Source of the DNA: Mesocentrotus franciscanus
Lineage: Eukaryota > Echinodermata > Echinoidea > Camarodonta > Strongylocentrotidae
DNA: 64,000 nt
Assembly (NCBI GenBank): GCA_037976565.1
Contig: CP137681.1
Span: forward strand, 29,759,645 to 29,823,644
Direction: 5' to 3'
Part shown: positions 12,701-32,955 of the stretch, piece after piece
How the letters are laid out: every line of letters begins with the position of its first letter
Position numbering within the stretch: the first letter of the stretch is position 1
Program-made: the position numbers and the translations under genes
Notes under the pieces: generated by a model
The model's input: the letters and a program-made list of their open reading frames with translations, nothing else
Database searches by the model: none
Told to the model about the DNA's origin: nothing

Positions 12701-13960
12701 GTCTCCGCCTGTATGACTCTTTCTCTCTCGATCTCTGTCCGTCTCTCTATCTGTGTCTCTATCTCGATCCGTCTCAGTTTCTGTTTCTGGCTAGCTCCTA
12801 GCTATCTCTCCTACACATTTTTTTATTAGAGATTTCATTCAAAATAAATCATTACATAAAGAATCAATATAAATAATTCCATACAAATACAAAACTTAAT
12901 TTCGTTTTCTTGACACAAAAATATTCACAAAACAGTGAGCAAGAAGGAGAATAATAGAATGAAATCACTAATTTTGTTCTAATAATAACAAACTGAACTT
13001 AGTTATTACATGTACAGTACCATCATTCCTAAAAAATAACATAATACACATACACACACACACTCGCGCGCACACACACACACACACACACACGAAGAAG
13101 AGAGAAAGAAAAGAGGTGGAAATAATGGAATACATTCAAAACTAAATATATCAAACGTCTAATCTATAACTATTTTTTCTCTCTTTATTCAATATAATGA
13201 TTTAATTTGGCAAAAGTCATAATTATATAGCATCGTATTTCATCATAATTATAAATGGTAAACAGATAAAAGCACAATACATGTATTTAATAATGTTCTA
13301 CCACCATGCACATGACAAATATACAAAAGTATTCAATTCAATTCAATTTATTTATGTTTCCAACGAAACAATACAAAATCAGTTTTAAACATTTACAATA
13401 ATTTAAGAATACATATTGGAAACAGAGGGGTCCACTAAAAAGCAATGCTTGTACAAGTGTGGACACCCTAAATGATACTTAAGAATAATGATTAATTAAA
13501 TTAACAAGTTCTTAACTACAAAAGGAACTACAAAATAGAGAAGTATACATTCCTTTGCAGTTGAGTTGAATCCAATCAAAAAATAGAGTGAAATACACTC
13601 CTAAGTAGAGGTAGAATTATTCTTTGGAGAGTGGATTATGCTATATTAAGCATGGATTCCACTCTGAATGACCCTTAATCTGACTACCCCAAAAGCGCAT
13701 TTAGCGTCCATCTCGCGTGTACCCCTTTGCGTCCCTCAGTGTATAGTTACGTAGGCCAGCGTACTCGGCAGCGTACGCTCGGCGTATAGTCGGTAAGCAT
13801 CACTACGCATCTCTACGTATTGCCCGGTCTGAAAGGGGCTTTAAGGGAGGAGGAGTGGAGGACATAGATGATTAAAGAATAAACCATATAAAAAAGGACA
13901 GAACCTGGACTAATAAGACATACGAATAGAGAACAGTCCAGGCAGTGGACTATCAGAGGG
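9757..13960. other. 3' UTR of the secreted gene, then intergenic DNA
   Basis: AATAAA signals occur at about 10188 and 11451 and near 12570. A fragment of the inverted-repeat family seen at 59750-60105 (CTATTAAAACCAAC...ATATCAGGGTGGACTT) is at about 10750-10790. CT repeats at 12633-12790 and a CA tract at 13047-13093 are present. No credible gene was seen; the short frame at 11830-12045 has no recognisable features. Confidence 0.5.
9865..9992. mobile_element. GTTTCA-type foldback element, copy 1
   Basis: GATATACAAGGCATCGTTTCACGAA and its inverted end TTTCGTGAAACCTTGACCTGTATC enclose an imperfect hairpin. Related copies lie at 43386-43524 and 46928-47053. Confidence 0.65.
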
Positions 13961-13965
13961 CTAGA

Positions 13966-14345
13966 TCGAGGTAGAGGTGTCGAAGTCGAGTGTTTTGATC
14001 ACTTGACTGGGAATGCGAAGGTCGTGGGTTCGGAGCCCCGGTACGGCACTTTTGTCCTTGAGCAAGGCATGTTAGCTTAATTGCTCCCCTCCACCCAGGT
14101 GTTAAATGGGTACCCAATAGGATGTAAAGGTCAATGTGATTGTATTAGCACGTGCGCACCCCAAGGAGCATGGGAGTGGAGAATGTGCACTGTAATATGC
14201 ATAATAGTAATTTAATCCAGTGACAGGGGTCATAATAATACTGTTAGCACTTTGGTTGTAATTGGTAAAGCACGTAATTAACAAAAGTAATTTTTACTAT
14301 TATTATTATTATTATTATAATTATTATAATTATTATAATAATTAT
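13966..14345 (+). mobile_element. tRNA-derived SINE with ATT tail
   Basis: A B-box-like GTGGGTTCGGAGCCCC (14023-14038) follows an A-box-like stretch. The body has GAGCAAGGCATG, CACCCAGGTGTTAAATGGGTACC and a terminal (ATT)n. Related fragments lie at 38370-38612 and 45745-46010. Confidence 0.65.
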
Positions 14346-14369
14346 TAGGCGTATTATTAAAGGTGAAAA

Positions 14370-14780
14370 TCTTCTCTAAACTCTAAATCCTTGTCTTGAC
14401 CGTTAGGTGCCTGAAAGGATTGGCTCCTACGTATTTGACTGAACTGCTAATAACAGAAACCTCAGATATTCCCAAAGAGTTTCTCCTTATTATCCCTCAA
14501 ATAAGTACAAGGTTTTTGAGGTCACGCTCTTTGCAGGTTGCATCAGCAGAGTTTTGGAATAAATTGCCAGATTACATCAAAAATTGTGATACTGTTGACT
14601 ACTTAAAATCACGTCTTAAAACGTTTCTTTTTAGAACAATTTCCAATGTTAACTGATGATTAACGGAAGTGTGCTGAGCTTATCTCACTCCTCTCTATTC
14701 GTTTTGATTACAGCGCATATTTTTGTGATATGCGTTATATAAGTATGGTATATTATTATCATCATTATTATTATTATTTA
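14370..14780 (+). mobile_element. LINE 3' fragment
   Basis: The frame 14396-14656 reads RCLKGLAPTYLTELL, RSRSLQVASAEFWNKLPDYI and LKSRLKTFLF, the standard C-terminus of a CR1/L2-like reverse transcriptase. A 3' tail follows (GCGTTATATAAGTATGG, then ATT repeats). It is truncated at the 5' side. Confidence 0.8.
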
Positions 14781-14982
14781 TTTATTTATTTATTCATGGT
14801 ATAAAACAAAATATGATTAGCAACCAATGGCTGAATTGTTCACATTTTACAAGCAAGTTTTAAAAATAAAAATAAAAATACTAAAAATGGTAAGAATATT
14901 ATTATTATTATTATCATTATTATTATTGTTATTATTATTATTATCATTATTAATATTATTATAATTATTATTATTAAACTTT

Positions 14983-23256
<8,274 letters not shown>

Positions 23257-23461
23257 TATGTATCGGGTTATTTATGCTAATGCCGCATCCGTGAGCAAAT
23301 ACGCTTCCCGCTTCTTGAAGTAGGCCGAGCTAGTTATGAATAATGAGTGTATCTCTCAAAATATAGATAGACGTACCCTCGACCAAGACACCGTACACGT
23401 ACACTGTAGTACACGGTGCCCGGTGCGCGCGTGCGCACGGCCGGAGAGTACTACGTAACTA

Positions 23462-23515
23462 TATAAAGAAGTAAGATAATGATATACATGTATATCATTA
23501 TCTTACTTCTTTATA
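23462..23515. repeat. Perfect 54-bp palindrome upstream of DHDH
   Basis: Two 27-base arms with no spacer meet at 23488/23489 (core GATATACATGTATATC). It sits about 206 bases upstream of the DHDH start codon. Confidence 0.9.
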
Positions 23516-23599
23516 GAGAATGATACTAGAGAGAGACTGAGCGGCCTTTTCTTGTCTTGACACCAGACCTGTGCTTTGAGAAACCCAACACTAGACTAT

Positions 23600-23950
23600 A
23601 GTTCAAGTTTATTTGTCTTTCTTCCAACATGAATGTAATACAATTTAACAAATTTATAACATGTAGAGTATATAAAAGGAAAAATTATAAGAAACAAGTT
23701 CATCTAATGCATTTAAGTGAAAAAGAAAGACGAGGAGAAAACATAGCTTGCAGAGGTCAGGTCGATCCTCAAGACAATACCATATGATATAGACGACAAA
23801 CAAAAACATTAAAACAACCAGCCTAGCTATATAGTAGATTAATACAAGAAATGTTCGTCAAAGGCGCTTGAGTATACTAAAACAATAACTATAAACTATG
23901 AACATAATTATGATTATAAACATGGTTTAACTGAATAATAAAAATGGGTG
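23600..23950. repeat. Dispersed repeat near DHDH, copy 2
   Basis: This is the diverged partner of 22498-22830, sharing the AGACGAGGAGA and GTCCTCAAGA-type segments. Confidence 0.55.
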
Positions 23951-24513
23951 GGGAGAAGAGACTATTTACAAAAGGAGGCGATAAGAGTGATTATAACGTG
24001 GGATATAGAAATGGAGGGAGGGGCGGGCGGCGCAGGGAGAGAGAGAGAGAGAGAGGGGGGAAGAAAAAAGGACAGACTTTCACTGTAAGCTGAAAGCTAG
24101 CTACTATCGCTGTCGGGGCAGTACACTACAGCACATTCATGTTCATTGTGGGTATATGATCGCTGTACACGGGGTTGTTGTTTTTACTTTAGTGGCATTC
24201 AGTCTGTTTCATTTTGAATTGCTTGTATCCATATTTACGATACATCGGAAATATATTATGTATATCTATGTTTGCAATTCAAATCACATAATTTTTTTAA
24301 TCCCATAGAAATTGCGCTTTATGGTTTATTATATCAGAAAATTTGAAATTCCTATTCGCACGTGAATTCAATTGAAAATTTGTTTTTGGTAAATAAAGCC
24401 TCCTTTTTGGACACAAGTCGTTTTGGCATTTACATTTCCCTCTCCTTCATTATAATCGAACAGCAATGTACCTGACTCAAAGCAGACTTAGGTAGAATTA
24501 ATTTTAGGTGATT

Positions 24514-24598
24514 CCTGGCTGGGAGACGGTGCACTGTGAATAATGAGCCTACCAGGCCCTGTCCCTTAAACTGTAGGTGAACGGCTCGCCCAGCCAGG
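24514..24598. repeat. Structured 85-base repeat, copy 1
   Basis: CCTGGCTGGG and CCCAGCCAGG close a hairpin around GAGCCTACCAGGCCCTG and CTGTAGGTGAACGGCTC. A second copy at 24810-24893 keeps the inner part, and a third fragment (TAGGTAATTCCTGGCTGGGAG) is at 24991-25011. Confidence 0.6.
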
Positions 24599-24809
24599 TG
24601 TTTTTTACAATTTATTTATGTCTAGGGCTTTATCTAAAGTTTCTCATCCGGAGGAAAGAAGAAATAATATTTTCTTGTGTTATTCTTAATAGTTTTTCAT
24701 AATTAATTGGATTTTTGAGATCTTTGTATCAGGCCATAATTATTGACGTTTTACATAATTTGAAGACTTTCATCTTTTTGGATAATAACAGGCATTGAGA
24801 TCATAATTG

Positions 24810-24893
24810 TAGGTAATTTGGAGATGGTGACCTATGAATGGTGAGCCTACCGGGCCCTGCCCCTTAAACTGTAGGTGAACGGCACGCCCAGTC
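24810..24893. repeat. Structured 85-base repeat, copy 2
   Basis: GAGCCTACCGGGCCCTGCCC and CTGTAGGTGAACGGCACGCCCAG align with copy 1, with the outer stem degraded. Confidence 0.6.
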
Positions 24894-25060
24894 AATTTGT
24901 TTGTTGTTAATTTTTAGTTAACTGTTAAGATTTGTTCAATAATATTAGGTGATTTTTTTTTTAAATGTAAGGCTAAGTAGAATTCAGTGTAGGTAATTCC
25001 TGGCTGGGAGATCGTTGACGTTTTACATAATTTGAATATTTTCTCCCCTTTAACCGAGCA

Positions 25061-25462
25061 AATTCCGATTAAAAATTAAGAAAGTTATGAATTTTTGAAG
25101 TTGCGATCAATCAAACACAAATCGGATACACTGTGACGTATCTTGCGAGCTCCTCTCCGATTTGCTCTGTACTAAATTTTATAGACTTTCATTATTTTGT
25201 TCGTTATTGATGACGGAATAGATATTTTTTCCATACAGGCAAATGTATAGAAACATATTTTCAATAATTATATTTAGGGTGCATGTATATTTTTTATACA
25301 TAAACATTTTCTCGAGGGAAAAAAAAAAAAAAAAAAATCTGATTTATTTTAGTACAGAGCGAACGGGAGAGGAGCTCGCAAGATACGTCACAGAGTTGCT
25401 AATTTGTGTTTAATTGAACGCAACTTCAATAATTCATAACTTTCTTATTTTTAATCGAAATT
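25061..25462. mobile_element. Foldback element with ~110-base arms
   Basis: Left arm 25061-25173 (GATTAAAAATTAAGAAAGTT ... GCGAGCTCCTCTCC) is inverted at 25351-25462 (GGAGAGGAGCTCGC ... AACTTTCTTATTTTTAATC). The spacer contains TTATTGATGACGGAATAGAT, also found in the related element at 59750-60105. Confidence 0.75.
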
Positions 25463-25496
25463 TGTTTATTTATTGTGATAAACCTTCTTATTACAT

Positions 25497-26200
25497 AAAA
25501 GTGCCCCTTTTTCTTCAGATAAGTGCCCCTTTTTCTAATAGGTGCCCGTACCACATTCTTATAAGTGCCCCCTTCACCTCTGATAATTGCCCCTATTCAA
25601 ATAGGAGAGGTGCCCCTTTTACTTTAATAAGTGCCCCTTTTCCTTTCTAATAAGTGCCCTTTTCCCTTCTAATAAATGCCCATTTTCATCGCTGGTGAGT
25701 GCCCCTTTTTAGGTACAAGAAGTGCACTTTACCACCTTCGATAAGTGCCCCTATTCAAATCTGAAAGGTACCCCCTTTTTTTAAATAACTGCCTCTTGCT
25801 CTCTTCCCCCTTCTAATAAATGCCCATTTTCATCAATAGAGGGTGTCCCTTTTCACCACTGATAAGTGCCCTTTTTATTTTGACACGTTCCCCCTTTTCC
25901 TTTCTAATAAGTGCCCTTTTTCTTCTGATAATTGCCCCTTATCTTTTTAATAATAGCGTATTCCCTTCTCATAAATGCCTCTTTTCACCACTGATATACG
26001 CCCATAATAAAACTGATAGATGCCCTACGGCACGTGCCTCTTTTCCTTCATAAAAATGGCCCCTTTTCCAGTTTCATCAGTGCCCATTTTAATGTCAGAG
26101 AAGTACTTTGTACATGCTCCTTTTCTTTTGTAGTAAGTGTCATTTTCCCTTTGATAAGTAACCTCTTTTCCTTTCTCCATAACGTATGTGCCCCTGATTT
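25497..26200. repeat. Degenerate ~30-base minisatellite (AATAAGTGCCCCTTTTC units)
   Basis: More than 20 imperfect units of the form TAATAAGTGCCCCTTTTCCTT. The apparent Cys-Pro-Phe / Ile-Ser-Ala repeat peptides in three frames are produced by the repeat. It is partly copied at 29001-29640 by the assembly duplication. Confidence 0.85.
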
Positions 26201-27297
26201 AAAGCGAATACGAGCAACTTTTTGTCGAATTTCAACCTCGCTCGCTATGATCCCTCGCATTTATAGTTGATGTAATTATTTAATTTATTAAAGGGAGATG
26301 GCCGACAGTTTCCATGTGCAGAAGGTCATAATTCGCTGACACCAGACTTGGTGGAAATACCATTATTGGGTGTACAGGTCTCGCACGCAGCAAATCCTTG
26401 GTCTCATCAAGAAAATACCCCCGGAGAGTCTTCAGTTGAGGGAAATGTAAAATACTGACTTTACCATATGGGGGGTTGTAAAATGCAGAGAATTACAAAA
26501 GACCTGTTGGTCACTAAACTAAAGGCTAATCCTGGTGATTGACAACACCTGTTATTGGGCACATCCGAGGACGATTACCCCCGGACAATCACCCCCGGAA
26601 AACTACCACCAACGACAATAACCCCCGGAAAATTACTCCCAAGGACAACCACCCCCCGAGGATTATTACCCCCGGAAAAAATTACCCCCTAGGACAACCC
26701 CCCACTGACAATTACCCCATGAATAATTACCCCCCCCTCCCCTGTTCATTAAAGGGAAATCTACCCTGATAATAAGTTGGTTTATTATAAAAGCAGAATT
26801 TTTCCGGGAATCGTCCTCGGGGGTGGTTGTCCTCGGGGTAATTTTCCGAGTGTGATTTTCCGGGGGTTATTGTCCCACTGGTCATTGGCTGTGGTGATTG
26901 TCCAGGGGTAATTGTCCTAGAACCGTTATTGGATAAACACCCGAATGGTGTCTAATTCCCCACGAGAGCCCACTACGATGCGTCTTTTCAGCAGTCATCA
27001 CGATGAGATTGTGCTTAAAATCCACCAGGAGTTTTTTCCTCTTTATAAGAAAATTATTGTTCGCACCTATAATTATAACTGCAAACTTCGATGCGTTTAA
27101 GCCATATCTTGGACCATGTAAAGAGAGAAACAATAAAATATTGAAATCATCCCTGATAATGTATCAGTTAGGCTACAATGTAGGGGACTATAGGGTTATA
27201 TAACAATGTCTAAAAAATTGTAAGTATATTTTCCTTTCAGATTTCCCTTTATATAGGTGCCCCATTTCCCAGAATTGATACACGTCTGTAAAACCCA

Positions 27298-27331
<34 letters not shown>

Positions 27332-28500
27332 AGAAAGTACCCTTTTGTTGGTGCCCCCTTGTTACACGCTCCGCCTCCCGAATAGGCCTAACATAACCGT
27401 ATGATTCTAAAGATAACAATAACAAAACATAAGATGAAACAATATGGAATTAAAAAAAATACAATACATGGCACCATAAGATCATGTGACAACCGGCCGA
27501 GCTGTTTGTTTTTACGTATTGTTTTTAAAATGTTTTTGCTTTTATTTCTTTAAAATATTAACATTGTTTTCTTAGTAGTAGTGTTTATGTTTTATTCGAT
27601 GTCATGTGATTTGCTTTCAATAACCTTTTTTCCAAAATAATAAACCGACCATTCTCAAAATATAAACAGTATATAAAAAACCATTATCCACTTATGAATG
27701 CATTAAATGGGTTCAGCGTGAAGCATACACAAAATTAACGAAAAAGAAAAAGACAAATGTAATCTCGCTCTAACTAAAGTTAATATTCGGCCCACCCTGT
27801 TTTATTCTACATTATATTCCATTTCCTTTTAATTCCACAAGTATAGGATTACTTGTAGTGTGTTTGATTCTAATCACGGTTATGTTATCAAAACTCCCTC
27901 TAAGAAGAGTTAGAAGACGATCGAAGCAGAAGAAGAAAATGAAAAACAAGAAGGAGGAGGAAGAGAAGAAGAAGAATGAAAAAAGAATAACGGTTGATCT
28001 AATCCCTCCCGTCTATATAAGCCCTACAAATTAAAACAAAATGGTTAAAATAAAAGGAGTGAACAGCATTGGTGAGTGTGAACCTCAAATTAAAATAGAA
28101 TCAGGCTGTTCGGAATTAGTTTGAAGAAATTTATTAAAGGCCGACAAAAAAGACATAGTAGCCAATTCACATGAAGATGACAAATTAGGCCCTCATCCTA
28201 TTATTTCGATGTCCCGTTTGAGTGACTAATTCAGCCGTTTTAGGTAGCACACTAAAGACTTGTTTTGTCCATATAGGGTATGACACATCCTTCCAAACAA
28301 ACGCTTACCGATATTGTTTCTATTGTTTCATAACTCCTAAGGTACATGATGACTTAGCCCGAAAAAACAAGTCCTTTTATTGATTATGCATGACGCACAA
28401 TAACAACAGACGCTTGCGGTACATTGTAAAGACTAGACAAGCTCCTAGCTCCGTGCGTGTGCGATCGGATCGGCCTTCTGATTGGCTGATGATTACTCAT
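25550..28500. repeat. Duplicated segment left of the gap (copy 1)
   Basis: This matches 29001-31966 base for base apart from scattered homopolymer-length differences and a few substitutions. It ends exactly at the N run, while the partner begins exactly after it. Confidence 0.95.
26560..26930. repeat. Inverted minisatellite arms (CCCCCGGA units)
   Basis: The left arm (26565-26740) repeats ATTACCCCCGGACAA-like units. The right arm (26811-26925) has the reverse complement (GGGGGTGGTTGTCC, GGGGTAATTTTCC). The spacer has CATTAAAGGG and TTATTATAAAAGC. Confidence 0.75.
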
Positions 28501-29000
28501 NNNNNNNNNNNNNNNNNNNNNNNNNNNNNNNNNNNNNNNNNNNNNNNNNNNNNNNNNNNNNNNNNNNNNNNNNNNNNNNNNNNNNNNNNNNNNNNNNNNN
28601 NNNNNNNNNNNNNNNNNNNNNNNNNNNNNNNNNNNNNNNNNNNNNNNNNNNNNNNNNNNNNNNNNNNNNNNNNNNNNNNNNNNNNNNNNNNNNNNNNNNN
28701 NNNNNNNNNNNNNNNNNNNNNNNNNNNNNNNNNNNNNNNNNNNNNNNNNNNNNNNNNNNNNNNNNNNNNNNNNNNNNNNNNNNNNNNNNNNNNNNNNNNN
28801 NNNNNNNNNNNNNNNNNNNNNNNNNNNNNNNNNNNNNNNNNNNNNNNNNNNNNNNNNNNNNNNNNNNNNNNNNNNNNNNNNNNNNNNNNNNNNNNNNNNN
28901 NNNNNNNNNNNNNNNNNNNNNNNNNNNNNNNNNNNNNNNNNNNNNNNNNNNNNNNNNNNNNNNNNNNNNNNNNNNNNNNNNNNNNNNNNNNNNNNNNNNN
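28501..29000. other. Assembly gap, 500 N
   Basis: Exactly 500 undetermined bases, the conventional size for an unknown-length scaffold gap. Open frames across it are meaningless. Confidence 0.99.
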
Positions 29001-30754
29001 ACCACATTCTTATAAGTGCCCCTTCACCTCTGATAATTGCCCCTATTCAAATAGGAGAGGTGCCCTTTACTTTAATAAGTGCCCCTTTTCCTTTCTAATA
29101 AGTGCCCTTTTCCCTTCTAATAAATGCCCATTTTCATCGCTGGTGAGTGCCCCTTTTTAGGTACAAGAAGTGCACTTTACCACCTTCGATAAGTGCCCCT
29201 ATTCAAATCTGAAAGGTACCCCCTTTTTTTAAATAACTGCCTCTTGCTCTCTTCCCCCTTCTAATAAATGCCCATTTTCATCAATAGAGGGTGTCCCTTT
29301 TCACCACTGATAAGTGCCCTTTTTATTTTGACACGTTCCCCCTTTTCCTTTCTAATAAGTGCCCTTTTTCTTCTGATAATTGCCCCTTATCTTTTTAATA
29401 ATAGCGTATTCCCTTCTCATAAATGCCTCTTTTCACCACTGATATACGCCCATAATAAAACTGATAGATGCCCTACGGCACGTGCCTCTTTTCCTTCATA
29501 AAAATGGCCCTTTTCCAGTTTCATCAGTGCCCATTTTAATGTCAGAGAAGTACTTTGTACATGCTCCTTTTCTTTTGTAGTAAGTGTCATTTTCCTTTTG
29601 ATAAGTAACTCTTTTCCTTTCTCCATAACGTATGTGCCCCTGATTTAAAGCGAATACGAGCAACTTTTTGTCGAATTTCCCCCCAACCTCGCTCGCTATG
29701 ATCCCTCGCATTTATAGTTGATGTAATTATGTAATTTATTAAAGGGAGATGGCCGACAGTTTCCATGTGCAGAAGGTCATAATTCGCTGACACCAGACTT
29801 GGTGGAAATACCATTATTGGGTGTACAGGTCTCGCACGCAGCAAATCCTTGGTCTCATCAAGAAAATACCCCCGGAGAGTCTTCAGTTGAGGGAAATGTA
29901 AAATACTGACTTTACCATATGGGGGGTTGTAAAATGCAGAGAATTACAAAAGACCTGTTGGTCACTAAACTAAAGGCTAATCCTGGTGATTGACAACACC
30001 TGTTATTGGGCACATCCGAGGACGATTACCCCGGACAATCACCCCGGAAAACTACCACCAACGACAATAACCCCGGAAAATTACTCCCAAGGACAACCAC
30101 CCCGAGGATTATTACCCCGGAAAAATTACCCCTAGGACCCCCCCACTGACAATTACCCCATGAATAATTACCCGCTCCCCTCCCCTGTTCATTAAAGGAA
30201 ATCTACCCTGATAATAAGTTGGTTTATTATAAAAGCAGAATTTTTTCCGGGGGAATCGTCCTCGGGGGTGGTTGTCCTCGGGGGTAATTTTCCGAGTGTG
30301 ATTTTCCGGGGGTTATTGTCCCACTGGTCATTGGCTGTGGTGATTGTCCAGGGGTAATTGTCCTAGAACCGTTATTGGATAAACACCCGAATGGTGTCTA
30401 ATTCCCCACGAGAGCCCACTACCGTAACGATGCGTCTTTTCAGCAGTCATCACGATGAGATTGTGCTTAAAATCCACCAGGAGTTTTTTCCTCTTTATAA
30501 GAAAATTATTGTTCGCACCTATAATTATAACTGCAAACTTCGATGCGTTTAAGCCATATCTTGGACCATGTAAAGAGAGAAACAATAAAATATTGAAATC
30601 ATCCCTGATAATGTATCAGTTAGGCTACAATGTAGGGGACTATAGGGTTATATAACAATGTCTAAAAAATTGTAAGTATATTTTCCCTTTCAGATTTCCC
30701 TTTATATAGGTGCCCCCATTTCCCCCAGAATTGATACACGTCTGTAAAAACCCA

Positions 30755-30788
<34 letters not shown>

Positions 30789-31966
30789 CAGAAAGTACCC
30801 TTTTTGTTGGTGCCCCCCCCCCCTTGTTACACGCTCCGCCTCCCCCGAATAGGCCTAACATAACCGTATGATTCTAAAGATAACAATAACAAAAACATAA
30901 GATGAAACAATATGGAATTAAAAAACAATACAATACATGGCACCATAAGATCATGTGACAACCGGACGAGCTGTTTGTTTTTACGTATTGTTTTTAAAAT
31001 GTTTTTGCTTTTATTTCTTTAAAATATTAACATTGTTTTATTAGTAGTAGTGTTTATGTTTTATTCGATGTCATGTGATTTGCTTTCAATAACCTTTTTC
31101 CAAAATAATAAACCGACCATTCTCAAAATATAAACAGTATATAAAAACCATTATCCACTTATGAATGCATTAAATGGGTTCAGCGTGAAGCATACACAAA
31201 ATTAACGAAAAAGAAAAGACAAATGTAATCTCGCTCTAACTAAAGTTAATATTCGGCCCACCCTGTTTTATTCTACATTATATTCCATTTCCTTTTAATT
31301 CCACAAGTATAGGACTACTTGTAGTGTGTTTGATTCTAATCACGGTTATGTTATCAAAACTCCCTCTAAGAAGAGTTAGAAGACGATCGAAGCAGGAGAA
31401 GAAAATGAAAAACAAGAAGGAGGAGGAAGAGAAGAAGAAGAATGAAAAAAGAATAACGGTTGATCTAATCCCTCCCGTCTATATAAGCCCTACAAATTAA
31501 AACAAAATGGTTAAAATAAAAGGTGAACAGCATTGGTGAGTGTGAACCTCAAATTAAAATAGAATCAGGCTGTTCGGAATTAGTTTGAAGAAATTTATTA
31601 AAGGCCGACAAAAAAGACATAGTAGCCAATTCACATGAAGATGACAAATTAGGCCCTCATCCTATTATTTCGATGTCCCGTTTGAGTGACTAATTCAGCC
31701 GTTTTAGGTAGCACACTAAAGACTTGTTTTGTCCATATAGGGTATGACACATCCTTCCAAACAAACGCTTACCGATATTGTTTCTATTGTTTCATAACTC
31801 CTAAGGTACATGATGACTTAGCCCGAAAAAACAAATCCTTTTTATTGATTATGCATGACGCACAATAACAACAGACGCTTGCGGTACATTGTAAAAGACT
31901 AGACAAGCTCCTAGCTCCGTGCGTGTGCGATCGGATCGGCCTTCTGATTGGCTGATGATTACTCAT
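29001..31966. repeat. Duplicated segment right of the gap (copy 2)
   Basis: This is the same sequence as 25550-28500, with C/G runs often one to two bases shorter in the CCCCCGGA block and longer elsewhere. It contains the minisatellite, the inverted CCCCCGGA arms (30010-30370) and the CA tract (30757-30786). It continues without a break into the WEE1 promoter. Confidence 0.95.
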
Positions 31967-32199
31967 GTGATTCCGTCCAAAACAGGCGCGCCATTTTGAC
32001 CGTGCTTTTCTAGCTCTATGCAGAATACAGTATATTACATGCACGCTAAATATGCACACATTACACATGCGCGATATCGCCAACGTGTACGTGTTTTTAT
32101 TTACATCATTTGCATTATTGCGACACGCCACCATCGCTGAATCAAATTAACGGGAAGTGACAATTAATTTCATCAATATCTAACGGTTTTTCTAAATGA
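31967..32199 (+). promoter_or_regulatory. Probable WEE1 promoter and 5' UTR
   Basis: CpG-containing sequence with GGCGCGCCATTTTG at 31985-31998 and several ATG-free stretches precedes the start codon. No TATA box is evident. An out-of-frame ATG lies at 32196, four bases before the chosen start. The exact start site cannot be fixed from sequence. Confidence 0.4.
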
Positions 32200-32955
32200 A
32201 TGATGTCGTTAGCTACACCAATGAATTCCTTATTTCATCGTGGTGTTCATGGATCGCCTTCCCAACGCCTTGATTTTGGCGATGCTTTTGGTTCAGAAGG
32301 CGAAAGTGACGCGAGTTTTGCAGCTTACTCCGATTTTAACGAAATACAGGAGGAGGCGATTGATCACAGTCCCATTTCAAGTTCATTTTCAGACGACCGT
32401 GATGACTCTCTTAACCTTACAGCAGAATGGGATCCCGCTTTGGCAACTCCAAAAAGCAGTCCATCAAGACGGCGTGTACAACGTAGACCAAATTCAAGAC
32501 TCCATGATGGCGAAAATTCAATCGCATCGCCTCATTTTCGAAGGCCAAGCGACTCAAGTTGCAGTCCCTCTCCGATGTTATGCGCAAGCAGCCCCGCCTC
32601 CTCAGCGGGTGTGGGCGACGCCGTGGTATCTCCACCCCCACACAAGAGGCTGCGAAACCTCAAACTTTTCGATTCACCTCACACACCCAAATCGCTGATT
32701 CAAAAGGCAAATGCTAGTGCTAGACGAAACAAACTTCTAGCAAGTAGACTGTTCAGCGAAAAACCTGCTAGTGCTACTCCTGGTGATCACGGTGATGGGC
32801 CTATTGCAAGGCCGCACACGGCCCCGAACTTGAAATTTGCAGAGAAGAAGCACAAGAATTCCGAAGACAAGACAGCAGAATGTAGCTAATGTCAACCCTT
32901 TCACTCCATCAGCCATGCTGCAAAATGCAACCAAGAAAAGACTTCGACAGGAGAG
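32200..32955 (+). CDS. WEE1: WEE1 exon 1 with internal frameshift
   Basis: From ATG 32200 the frame is WEE1-like through [10 protein letters not shown] and ASRLFSEKP, then meets TAA at 32887. The conserved NVNPFTP motif follows in the +1 frame (32888 on) and leads in phase to exon 2. The +1 frame has a TGA ending about 32833, so the extra base lies between about 32833 and 32886. The donor is GAGAG|GTAATT. Confidence 0.85.

Noticed and set aside
14023..14038. A tRNA gene
   Set aside because: A B-box-like GGTTCG motif is present, but no cloverleaf can be drawn and the body matches a SINE family in the window.
14396..14656. A cellular coding exon
   Set aside because: The protein is the well-known C-terminus of LINE reverse transcriptases and is followed by a LINE-type 3' tail.
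25414..26270. Repeat proteins with Cys-Pro-Phe / Ile-Ser-Ala periodicity
   Set aside because: The ~30-base minisatellite is not a multiple-of-three constant unit and all three frames give similar peptides.
28384..29160. Long open frames across the N run
   Set aside because: They consist of undetermined bases and cannot be evaluated.
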